This document shows positions 8,488 through 15,483 of a DNA stretch of 15,483 bases, one piece after another (within the stretch, counting starts at the first letter, position 1; each line of letters opens with the position of its first letter). The position numbers and the translations under genes are program-made. The stretch comes from DASWHX01 sp036397995 (GTDB lineage Bacteria > Bacteroidota > Bacteroidia > Cytophagales > Cyclobacteriaceae). The notes beneath the pieces are model-generated. The model was not told the DNA's origin. It made no database searches and saw nothing but the letters and a program-made list of their open reading frames with translations. The stretch lies in contig DASWHX010000007.1 of the NCBI GenBank assembly GCA_036397995.1, forward strand, positions 1 to 15,483. The letters are read 5' to 3'.

Positions 8488-11433
8488 TCATTCGGTTTCA
8501 CCATTTTGATGAAAAGATCTGCGGTAACTCCAAATTGACTCATAAACAATGTCATGAATCCGCGATCTGATATTTTCATCGAGGAGTATCCGGTTTTCTG
8601 CCGATGGATTAATCCGGTTGGAGAGGAAAACATAAACCAAGCCAAACTCAGGGTCTGCCCAGGTGGCAGTTCCTGTAAAGCCTGTATGCCCAAAAGTATC
8701 AAAAGAAGCATACCTGGAAGTTGGACCCTGGGCATTATCTGTTGGCTTATCCCACCCGATTCCACGCCTGCTGGGCATATATTGTTTCGTAATAAAGCTT
8801 TGAATTACTCCCGGTTCAAGAAATTTTATTCCTCCGTAATTTCCGCCTTGCAGATTCATTTGCATAATCTTCGCCAGGTCATTAGCATTGCTGAATAGCC
8901 CGGCATGGCCCGCCACTCCACCGTAAAGGGCGGCACCCTGGTCATGAACCATTCCTCTTACATGAGACAACCTCCAGGAAGTATCAAACTCGGTAGGCGC
9001 AATAATGTCTTCGGGAAATCTGCACAAGGGCAAAAAGCCCATTGAATTCATTCCCATGGGCGCGTAGAAATTCTGATCCAGAAAATCAGGCATGGACTGA
9101 TTTAATAACCGCTCCGAGATTTTTTGAAGGATATAATATCCCATATCGCTATATGTATAGTCATAAGGTTTTCTGTATGTCTTATCCCGGACCCGGGCAT
9201 TCAAAGTCCACTTCCAAAGGGAATCCTGGAGGCCGTTTAAGGCGTATAAATTAGGGGCTATTTGTATTGAATATTCCTTTGAATATTCATTCCGGTAATA
9301 AATTGAATCTAATTTTGTACCCTGCGTTTTTCGCCAGAAAGGAACAAAGGGCCAGAGACCTGCCTGATGAGTCAGGATATCCCTGATAATCATATCCTTT
9401 TTATTGGTGGCTTTCAATTCAGGTAAATAAGAAGCGGCTTTCTTATCCAGATCCATCAATCCCTGGCCATAAAGAAACATCACGGTTTGTAAAGTTGCCG
9501 TGACTTTAGTTATAGATGCCAGGTCATATATGGTATTATTATTCACCTCTTTCAAACTATCATATGAAAAATGTCCATACGTCTTATCGTAGATAATGCG
9601 CCCATTTCTTGCAATCAAAACTTCGCATCCCGGAGTAGCCCCATTTTCTATGGCCTCATGCGCTATTTGATCAATTTTTTGAAGTACTCTGGAATCCATC
9701 CCCTGGTTTTCAGGTGCGTCGTACCCTAATCGCTGGAGTGATCGGGTTACAATTCCCTGCCCTGCAATAAATTCCTTGGATGCCGTTACCGGTAATTTCC
9801 CTTTAGCTTCAATTGCTCCAAATATTACTTCAGGTCCAATTATTTCCGTGTCACCCGTATCTTCGTAGGTGATGATGATGTTATCAAATTCCGAAAAGTT
9901 CTTCAGGCTGTATGGGTTTCCAAATACTACAAGTACAACTCTTGTGCGCCGGTTTAGCTCTTTCAGGAATTTCATATCAGGTTCCCGCAATCCAAATCCA
10001 CGGCTTTGATACTGGCTCATATTGTGAATACCTGCAACTACTACATCAAAATGTTCAAGCTTATCCAAAAGATCAGCATAAGCATCATCGCTTACCGGAA
10101 TATCTTTGATGATGTAATGCTGAAATGGAGCATACGTATTTAAAGTTTTTTGAAAAGTGGTTTCGCCGTTCGTATTTATACTCAATGACGCAAAATGCAG
10201 AGTGTCCAGAACGGTGAATGGAAGCAAATTATTTTCATTCTTTACAACGGTAACCGCTTCCTCGAATAATTTTAATCGTAACGCTTTTGCATCAGGGGAA
10301 TTAAGATTATCCAGCAAGTTATTGGTGGTGAAATTTTGTTGCCGGTGAAGTCCAAGGTCGTACTTAAATGACAGCACTTTCTTAACCCTGGAGTCAATTT
10401 CGATCTGATTTATTTGCTTCCTTAACACCGCGCGTGAGATGCGACCTACTGCTTTTGGAATATCAATAGAATAGAGTAACACATCATTACCTGCCATCAA
10501 TGCTTTCAAATCTGCATCACCCGGTTTAGTTCGGTCTGCAATTCCTTTCATATTCATAGCATCGGTAAATACAACTCCTTTGAAATTCATTTTATTTTTC
10601 AGAAGCCCGTTTACAACTTTATACGATAGCGTTGTTGGCTGGCGTGGATTGTTATCCAAAGAAGGTACACTTATATGGGCAACCATTGTACTCATAATTC
10701 CCCTATCGAAAAGCTGGTAAAAAGGATATAGCTCAAGCGAATCCATTCGCGCAGCTTTGTGTTTAATAACAGGCAGGGTGAGGTGACTGTCCTTATCAGT
10801 ATCGCCGTGACCGGGAAAATGTTTCGCTGTTGCCATTACTCCATTATCCTGCATCCCCTGCATATACTGAATTCCCTTTTCAGCAACTTTGAATTTGTTT
10901 TCGCCAAAAGAGCGAAATCCGATAACGGGATTCATAGGATTGCTATTGACATCAACTACCGGAGCATAGTTCATATGCACCCCGATCAACTTCATTTGCC
11001 TGGCTATCTCGTAACCCATTTCATAGATTAGTTGATCATCCTGGATAGCACCTAAGGTCATCTGCTTTGGGAAACTTATGGTACTGTCAAGCCTCATTCC
11101 CAGGCCCCATTCAAGATCCATCCCAATCCATAAGGGAATCTTTGCAAGAGATTGGTAATAATTTGTGTGGTTTACCTGTCTGACAGGTCCGCCCTGGAAA
11201 AAAATCAGGCCGCCAATGTGATACTTTGTAATCAATTCCTCCACTTCCTGTTGATGATCTTCTCCTCGATTAGACCACGTTGCAATCATGAAAAGTTGGC
11301 CAATCTTTTCTTCATGGCTCATGGATGAAAAAACGCTGTCAACCCAACTTTCTTTTGAGGTGAACGCCGGATTTTGAGCAATCGAATGGCTGCCAATCAA
11401 CAGAAGGGCAAACAATCGCAAAAATTTTAACAT
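8488..11433 (-). CDS. Secreted NagZ-like GH3 beta-N-acetylglucosaminidase fused to serine hydrolase (AmiE-like)
   Basis: Large periplasmic enzyme, 981 residues from the ATG at 11433. A TTG two codons earlier keeps the same frame, but the ATG gives a normal signal peptide: hydrophobic core FLRLFALLLIG, cleavage probably after HSIA, no lipobox Cys. The GH3 barrel (about 30-370) has the NagZ signature KHFPGHGDT at 204-212, with the Asp-Ser-His dyad D215/H217 and nucleophile D291 in FTDAMNMKG. A GH3 C-terminal alpha/beta domain follows (about 390-570, starting near VTVVKNENNLLPF). The last 390 residues are a class C beta-lactamase-like serine hydrolase: SITK (S640, K643), YSD (Y761) and HTG (916-918). 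In B. subtilis separate NagZ and AmiE proteins first remove GlcNAc from muropeptides and then the peptide from MurNAc. The fusion suggests both steps in one chain, but the hydrolase half could instead be another peptidase or esterase. Confidence 0.93.
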   Translation of the reverse strand: MLKFLRLFALLLIGSHSIAQNPAFTSKESWVDSVFSSMSHEEKIGQLFMIATWSNRGEDHQQEVEELITKYHIGGLIFFQGGPVRQVNHTNYYQSLAKIPLWIGMDLEWGLGMRLDSTISFPKQMTLGAIQDDQLIYEMGYEIARQMKLIGVHMNYAPVVDVNSNPMNPVIGFRSFGENKFKVAEKGIQYMQGMQDNGVMATAKHFPGHGDTDKDSHLTLPVIKHKAARMDSLELYPFYQLFDRGIMSTMVAHISVPSLDNNPRQPTTLSYKVVNGLLKNKMNFKGVVFTDAMNMKGIADRTKPGDADLKALMAGNDVLLYSIDIPKAVGRISRAVLRKQINQIEIDSRVKKVLSFKYDLGLHRQQNFTTNNLLDNLNSPDAKALRLKLFEEAVTVVKNENNLLPFTVLDTLHFASLSINTNGETTFQKTLNTYAPFQHYIIKDIPVSDDAYADLLDKLEHFDVVVAGIHNMSQYQSRGFGLREPDMKFLKELNRRTRVVLVVFGNPYSLKNFSEFDNIIITYEDTGDTEIIGPEVIFGAIEAKGKLPVTASKEFIAGQGIVTRSLQRLGYDAPENQGMDSRVLQKIDQIAHEAIENGATPGCEVLIARNGRIIYDKTYGHFSYDSLKEVNNNTIYDLASITKVTATLQTVMFLYGQGLMDLDKKAASYLPELKATNKKDMIIRDILTHQAGLWPFVPFWRKTQGTKLDSIYYRNEYSKEYSIQIAPNLYALNGLQDSLWKWTLNARVRDKTYRKPYDYTYSDMGYYILQKISERLLNQSMPDFLDQNFYAPMGMNSMGFLPLCRFPEDIIAPTEFDTSWRLSHVRGMVHDQGAALYGGVAGHAGLFSNANDLAKIMQMNLQGGNYGGIKFLEPGVIQSFITKQYMPSRRGIGWDKPTDNAQGPTSRYASFDTFGHTGFTGTATWADPEFGLVYVFLSNRINPSAENRILLDENIRSRIHDIVYESIWSYRRSFHQNGETE

Positions 11434-11446
11434 GGGCAAAGTAGAG

Positions 11447-11478
11447 TTTATTATTAGGATAAAAATAGCTTATTTTTG
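11447..11478 (+). promoter_or_regulatory. Candidate Bacteroidota promoter of the mutL-rhomboid operon
   Basis: TATTTTTG at 11471-11478 matches the -7 consensus TAnnTTTG exactly. TTTA at 11447-11450 is one base off the -33 TTTG box, with a 20-base spacer, inside the usual 17-23. The ATG of the small membrane protein follows 19 bases after the -7 box, so the leader would be only about 10-15 bases. That fits the absence of a Shine-Dalgarno sequence. Confidence 0.45.
11460..11467 (-). promoter_or_regulatory. Weak candidate -7 element for the GH3-hydrolase gene
   Basis: The minus strand reads TATTTTTA, one base off the TAnnTTTG consensus, 26 bases upstream of the ATG at 11433. There is no clear -33 box. 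It is listed because the gene must be transcribed from this 64-base divergent spacer or from inside the neighbouring gene. Confidence 0.2.
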
Positions 11479-11497
11479 AATGAAAAGTGGATTATAA

Positions 11498-11851
11498 ATG
11501 AAGTTCCCCTCCATCTTCAGAACTCCTTCGCATCAACGGTTTCATTTTGAACCTCGTTATTATGATCCCATTAAAGAGGATATTAAGCAACGACGATCCA
11601 GGATTGTGAAGGAACTGGAAGAAGGAAAAACATTAGATGGTGAATTCAAGTCTCAGATCAAAGGAAATTTCAACGGAAGGTTTTATAAAAGAACTACCGG
11701 AACTACTTCAGCCGGCTTGTTGCAATTTTTTATTATGGCTCTGCTTTTCGGAGGAATTTTTGGCTACATATATTTCGGTGAAATGATATTCTATTTTCTG
11801 ATGCCTTTTGTAGCCCTCTTTGTTTATCTCAGGATCAGAAGAATATTTTAG
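11498..11851 (+). CDS. Small two-helix membrane protein of unknown function, upstream of mutL
   Basis: Protein of 117 residues. The first 70 are soluble and rich in charge and aromatics (RFHFEPRYYDP, then a basic-acidic helix IKQRRSRIVKELEEGK). Two hydrophobic segments follow at about 74-93 and 96-111, separated only by EM, and the end is basic (RIRRIF). This suggests a membrane hairpin with the N-terminal domain on the cytoplasmic side. It begins an operon whose next gene, mutL, starts 3 bases after its stop. From memory, Bacteroidota genomes often have a short RYYD-containing protein at this position, sometimes labelled 'riboflavin synthase subunit beta'. Nothing here resembles a riboflavin enzyme, and I would not carry that name over. 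Function unknown. Confidence 0.85.
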   Translation: MKFPSIFRTPSHQRFHFEPRYYDPIKEDIKQRRSRIVKELEEGKTLDGEFKSQIKGNFNGRFYKRTTGTTSAGLLQFFIMALLFGGIFGYIYFGEMIFYFLMPFVALFVYLRIRRIF

Positions 11852-11854
11852 CAA

Positions 11855-13678
11855 GTGTCCGACATTATTAATTTACTTCCTGATTCGCTGGCTAACCAGA
11901 TTGCAGCCGGAGAAGTTGTACAGAGGCCTTCTTCGGCTGTGAAGGAACTTATGGAGAATTCTGTGGACGCCGGTGCGAAAAAAATTCAGGTGATTGTAAA
12001 GGACGCGGGCAAAAGCTTAATCAGGATTATTGACGATGGGCAAGGTATGTCCGAAACAGACGCCCGCATGAGTTTTGAAAGACATGCGACTTCGAAAATC
12101 CATTCAGCGGAAGATCTTTTCGCTATTGCTACTATGGGATTTAGGGGTGAAGCCCTTGCATCCATTGGCGCGGTTGCCCAGGTGGAGATGAAAACCCGGC
12201 TTGGCAAAAGTGAGTTGGGAAGCTGCCTGATAGTGGAGGGTTCGGAAGTCAAAAGTCAGATCGCGGATGGATGTCCGATTGGAACTTCCATCAGCGTAAA
12301 GAATCTTTTTTATAATGTGCCGGCCCGGCGTAATTTTCTCAAGTCGAATTCAGTGGAGATGAAACACATTGTAGATGAATTTCAGCGAGTAGCGTTGGCG
12401 CATCCTGAAATTGAATTTTCCCTCTTCCATGATGACCTGGAGATTTACCAACTGCCTGCCGGGAAATTGAGTCAGAGAATTGTAGATGTATTTGGTAAAT
12501 CTTACCGGGAACAACTGGCAGCTTGTGAGGAGGAAACTACTCATATAAATATAAAAGGATACATCGGCAAGCCTGAATTCGCAAAAAGAACCCGCGGCGA
12601 ACAATTCTTTTTTGTAAACGACAGGTTCATTAAAAATCCATACCTGAATCATGCCGTTCTCAATGCATTTGAAGGATTAATCCCTGAGGGAAGTTTTCCA
12701 TTTTACATTTTATTTATTTCCATTGACCCAGCCAGTATCGATGTAAATGTTCATCCTACAAAAAATGAAATAAAGTTTGAAGATGAAAGAACAGTGTATG
12801 GTATTGTACGTGCCGCTGTAAGGCAGGCGCTGGCAAGTCATAACCTGGCACCCAGCCTTGATTTTGAACAGGATGTGAATTTTCTTTCCCGGAAAATGGG
12901 CGCGAGTTCAGAAAAACAATCCAGAGCAGACCGTGCCTATTACCAATTTAAGAATGTGAAGAAAGCCGGAGGTGACGATTGGGAGAAATTATTTGAAGGA
13001 ATCTCTGACAGGCTGAATGTTGAAGGCAGGAAAGATAAACCGGATTTGGAATTAACTTTTGAAAGTTCACTCAATCAGGAACTACCGGCAGGTGAACAAA
13101 CACCGGATACCTCAGTCAGCCCGTTTCAGTTGCATAACCGCTACATTATCAAACAGGTGAAATCGGGAATGATGATCTTCGATCAGGAAAGGGTTCACCA
13201 AAGAATTCTATTTGAAAAATTCAACCAAAATCTTGAAAATAAAAGCGGCAATACTCAGCAATGTCTGTTTCCCCAAACGGTTCATTTAAACATTTCAGAT
13301 TATTCTCTCGTTATGGATATGAGTGAGGAAATAAGATCGTTGGGATTTGAGTTTGAAGTGATGGGAAAGGATTCTTTGGTGATCAACGGGATTCCATCTG
13401 ATCTTAGCGGGGGAAATGAAAAAGAAATTTTTGAAGGATTGTTGGAACAATTCAAGGAGAATAAAACTGAATTGTCTTTACCCACTAAAGAAAATCTTGC
13501 CATGGCAATGGCAAAACAATCCTCAATTAAACACGGCAAATCATTGTCGAAGCACGAAATGGATTCTTTAATTGATAAACTATTTGGCTGCTCAAATCCT
13601 AATTATACCCCGGATGGTCAACCGGTTTATATTATCTTTGACCTCGAAAAAATAATCGGCCTATTTAAGAGAAATTAA
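11855..13678 (+). CDS. mutL: DNA mismatch repair protein MutL
   Basis: GHKL ATPase of 607 residues that links MutS mismatch recognition to strand removal. The start is a GTG at 11855; the resulting N-terminus (SDIINLLPDSLANQIAAGEV) fits the family exactly. ATPase motifs are complete: E31 and N35 in KELMENSVDAGA, DDGQGM at 60-65, GFRGEAL at 95-101, and GTSISVKNLFYNVPARR. The transducer domain runs to about 330 (DVNVHPTKNEIKF), then a linker to about 415 and the C-terminal dimerisation domain. The endonuclease motif that usually reads DQHA-x2-E-x4-E is here DQERVHQRILFE (443-454), and the CPHGRP-type zinc motif is TPDGQP (585-590). The metal site therefore looks lost. The gene sits 3 bases after the small membrane protein gene, and its TAA overlaps the next ATG by one base. 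Confidence 0.96.
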   Translation: MSDIINLLPDSLANQIAAGEVVQRPSSAVKELMENSVDAGAKKIQVIVKDAGKSLIRIIDDGQGMSETDARMSFERHATSKIHSAEDLFAIATMGFRGEALASIGAVAQVEMKTRLGKSELGSCLIVEGSEVKSQIADGCPIGTSISVKNLFYNVPARRNFLKSNSVEMKHIVDEFQRVALAHPEIEFSLFHDDLEIYQLPAGKLSQRIVDVFGKSYREQLAACEEETTHINIKGYIGKPEFAKRTRGEQFFFVNDRFIKNPYLNHAVLNAFEGLIPEGSFPFYILFISIDPASIDVNVHPTKNEIKFEDERTVYGIVRAAVRQALASHNLAPSLDFEQDVNFLSRKMGASSEKQSRADRAYYQFKNVKKAGGDDWEKLFEGISDRLNVEGRKDKPDLELTFESSLNQELPAGEQTPDTSVSPFQLHNRYIIKQVKSGMMIFDQERVHQRILFEKFNQNLENKSGNTQQCLFPQTVHLNISDYSLVMDMSEEIRSLGFEFEVMGKDSLVINGIPSDLSGGNEKEIFEGLLEQFKENKTELSLPTKENLAMAMAKQSSIKHGKSLSKHEMDSLIDKLFGCSNPNYTPDGQPVYIIFDLEKIIGLFKRN

Positions 13679-14487
13679 TGTTTGGAAGATTAACACCGAT
13701 GGTAAAGGGACTGCTGATAATTAATGTAGCAGTTTATTTAATCACTATGATGACCGGATCGAGCGATGCAAATCTGAATAATTACCTGGCCCTTTATCAG
13801 ATTAATTCGCCTTATTTTCAGCCCTACCAATTATTCACTTACATGTTTGCACACAGCTCAGGGAGTTTCACGCATATTTTGTTTAACATGATAGGATTGG
13901 TGGTGTTCGGTGGCTTTCTGGAAAACTTCTGGGGTTCAAACCGGTTTCTTGTTTTTTACCTTGGAACTGGTATCGGGGCTGCAATTATATACAGTTCAGT
14001 TAATTTTATTCAAAACAATTCCCTGGAAAATAAGATCGAAGCCTACAGTATGAACCCAACTCCAGATGGATTTAACAAAATTATTCTGGGTGAATCAAGA
14101 GGTTTGTATAATGAATGGTATGATTTCATCAGGGAGTACGGCCGGAACAGTAATGATGCAACATATATTTCTATAAGTAAGGAAAGGCTTGCACAGTTAT
14201 ACAAGTATAAGCAAAGAGGATCGATGGTTGGAGCATCAGGAGCTATATATGGATTACTTATGGCCTGCGCTATGTTATTTCCCAATCTAATGATTATGCT
14301 TTTGTTCCCGCCGATTCCAATTAAAATGAAATATCTTGCATTAATTTTGGGTGGAATGGCATTATATTCAAGTCTACAACCCCAGGAAGGCGATAATGTA
14401 GCTCACCTGGCTCACCTGGGTGGAATGATTTTCGCATATATAATGATAGTGGTCTGGAGAAAGCAGGGAAAGGATTATTCAGGATAA
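13678..14487 (+). CDS. Rhomboid family intramembrane serine protease with long periplasmic insert
   Basis: Polytopic membrane protein of 269 residues with the rhomboid six-helix core. Markers are FTYMFAHSSGSFTHILFNM, with the oxyanion-side His and Asn, the catalytic serine S187 in GASGAIYG and the catalytic histidine H246 in HLAHLGG. Between the third helix (ending near 112) and the serine helix (starting near 182) there is a hydrophilic insert of about 68 residues that includes WYDFIREYGRNSND. In the usual rhomboid topology this loop faces the periplasm beside the active site. The ATG overlaps the mutL stop codon (TAATG), so translation is probably coupled to mutL. The catalytic residues are intact and the protein should be active. 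Its substrate is unknown. Confidence 0.93.
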   Translation: MFGRLTPMVKGLLIINVAVYLITMMTGSSDANLNNYLALYQINSPYFQPYQLFTYMFAHSSGSFTHILFNMIGLVVFGGFLENFWGSNRFLVFYLGTGIGAAIIYSSVNFIQNNSLENKIEAYSMNPTPDGFNKIILGESRGLYNEWYDFIREYGRNSNDATYISISKERLAQLYKYKQRGSMVGASGAIYGLLMACAMLFPNLMIMLLFPPIPIKMKYLALILGGMALYSSLQPQEGDNVAHLAHLGGMIFAYIMIVVWRKQGKDYSG

Positions 14488-14491
14488 ATTT

Positions 14492-15406
14492 ATGAATGGC
14501 GGAGGAATTTTAGACGATTTTAAGAATGCTTTTAACAGGCCCAACAACGGCCACATCCAGTTAATCCTGATTAATGTTGTTATATTCCTGGTACTAATTA
14601 TTTCCAAAGTATTTATCGATTTGTCTTTGGGTACTGAAGCCTTCCGGAGTGTTCTCACTCAGATTGCAATGCCTTCCCACACAGAAACCTTTCTGATAAA
14701 ACCCTGGACTTTGTTCTCTTATATGTTTGTACATATAGGTTTCTTTCATATTCTATTTAACATGCTTTTCCTGTACTGGTTTGGAATGGTTATAAAGGAA
14801 TTCCTGGGGTCAAACCGGGTTATTGCGTTGTACATTCTCGGTGGTATTGCAGGTGGGCTCTCTTACATTCTGATATATAATCTAATTCCATTTTATGCAG
14901 ACAGGGTGGAGAATTCAATTTTATTCGGAGCATCCGCCGGAGTATTTGCGGTAGTTGTCGGAGCAGCTACCTTTATGCCGAATTATACATTCTTCCTGCT
15001 ATTTATTGGTCCGGTTAGGATCAAATATATTGCCCTGTTCTATGTTGTGCTGAGTTTCGCCAATACTACAGGACCCAATGCCGGCGGAGAACTCGCTCAT
15101 CTGGGCGGCGCATTGGTTGGATTCTTGTTCATCAAGCAGCTAAACCGGGGAACCGACTGGGGTAAACCGGTTTTATCAGTAATACATTTCATTAGAAGCT
15201 TTTTCGTAAAGCAGTCAAACATAAGAGTTACGTATTCCAGAAAAGAGAAAGCAAGTGCCGGTGCGTCGCGACAACCCGCAAAGAAAAGCGCTTCCAGGGT
15301 GGAGCAAGATGAAATTGATGAAATCCTGGATAAGATTTCACAATCGGGATATGATAGCCTTTCCAAAGAAGAAAAAGAAAAACTTTTCAACGCCAGCAAG
15401 AAATAG
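14492..15406 (+). CDS. Rhomboid family intramembrane serine protease with C-terminal cytoplasmic module
   Basis: Second rhomboid, 304 residues, 4 bases after the first. The core spans about 22-215: WTLFSYMFVHIGFFHILFNM, serine S148 in GASAGVFA and histidine H203 in GELAHLGG. The serine motif is GASAG rather than the commoner GASG, but the Ser-His dyad is present. The loop before the serine helix is short here, unlike in the upstream paralogue. After the last helix comes a cytoplasmic tail of about 80 residues. It has a basic, low-complexity linker (SRKEKASAGASRQPAKKSAS) and then a short conserved-looking helical module starting EIDEILDKISQSGYDSLS. I recall such a module at the end of many Bacteroidota rhomboids (annotated DUF6576), function unknown. 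The two rhomboids are diverged and not a recent duplication. Confidence 0.92.
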   Translation: MNGGGILDDFKNAFNRPNNGHIQLILINVVIFLVLIISKVFIDLSLGTEAFRSVLTQIAMPSHTETFLIKPWTLFSYMFVHIGFFHILFNMLFLYWFGMVIKEFLGSNRVIALYILGGIAGGLSYILIYNLIPFYADRVENSILFGASAGVFAVVVGAATFMPNYTFFLLFIGPVRIKYIALFYVVLSFANTTGPNAGGELAHLGGALVGFLFIKQLNRGTDWGKPVLSVIHFIRSFFVKQSNIRVTYSRKEKASAGASRQPAKKSASRVEQDEIDEILDKISQSGYDSLSKEEKEKLFNASKK

Positions 15407-15422
15407 TTAAACAATTAGCAAG

Positions 15423-15478
15423 TAGGTAATTAGGTAATTAGGTAATTAGGTAATTAGGTAATTAGGTAATTAGGTAAT
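15423..15478 (+). repeat. Perfect 8-bp tandem repeat, 7 copies of TAGGTAAT
   Basis: Seven uninterrupted copies of TAGGTAAT lie 16 bases after the stop of the second rhomboid gene, followed by TAGTT at the window end. The array may continue beyond the window, though the last five bases (TAGTT) break the phase. Each copy carries TAG and TAA triplets, so no reading frame can cross it. It is purely A/T-rich with GG dinucleotides and forms no strong hairpin. The copies are identical, which suggests recent expansion by slippage. Confidence 0.97.
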
Positions 15479-15483
15479 TAGTT

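Noticed and set aside
8472..8765. 97-codon open frame on the minus strand at the end of the GH3-hydrolase gene
   Set aside because: It overlaps the conserved HTG region of the hydrolase in another frame; the main frame is intact, so this is not evidence of a frameshift.
11434..11439. TTG start for the GH3-hydrolase
   Set aside because: An ATG two codons downstream gives a clean signal peptide; there is no ribosome-site evidence favouring the TTG.
15423..15478. CRISPR array
   Set aside because: The unit is 8 bases with no spacers; it is a simple tandem repeat.

Overview
The window reads as an ordinary chromosomal stretch from a Bacteroidota genome, probably of the Cytophagales type. Three things point there. 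The proteins resemble Bacteroidota versions (bacillithiol synthase BshA, a MutL whose C-terminal metal motifs are eroded, paired rhomboids after mutL). Start codons lack clear Shine-Dalgarno sequences. Two intergenic gaps carry a TAnnTTTG element, the -7 box of the phylum. The taxonomic call is inference from sequence feel, not from a search. Genes are tightly packed: no gap exceeds about 80 bases, and I see no RNA gene, insertion sequence, integrase or CRISPR array.

Layout. A plus-strand clpB disaggregase gene enters from the left edge, lacking only its first ~45 codons. It converges on a block of six minus-strand genes. In transcription order from right to left these are: a secreted NagZ-like GH3 glucosaminidase fused to a serine hydrolase, bshA, a VWA-domain protein, a MoxR-like AAA+ ATPase, an AlbA_2 (Schlafen-type) protein with a probable winged helix, and a PIN-PhoH protein. 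From a 64-base divergent spacer a four-gene plus-strand unit then runs right: a small membrane protein, mutL and two different rhomboid proteases. The window ends in a perfect 8-bp tandem repeat.

How the genes fit together. ClpB is proteostasis. The GH3-hydrolase fusion looks like the two consecutive muropeptide-rescue steps (B. subtilis NagZ and AmiE) in one periplasmic polypeptide. BshA makes the first bacillithiol intermediate. The VWA, MoxR and AlbA_2 genes lie 3 bases apart and look like one operon: a MoxR ATPase with a MIDAS-bearing partner (a chelatase-like or chaperone-like pair) plus a probable nucleic-acid-binding protein. PIN-PhoH follows after 72 bases with its own possible promoter. 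The mutL unit couples mismatch repair to membrane proteins (gaps of 3, -1 and 4 bases).

I found no clear undescribed defence or mobile system. The items most worth a second look are the VWA/MoxR/AlbA_2/PhoH cluster, the NagZ-AmiE-like fusion, a MutL with no recognisable endonuclease site, the long insert beside the active site of the first rhomboid, and the terminal satellite repeat.
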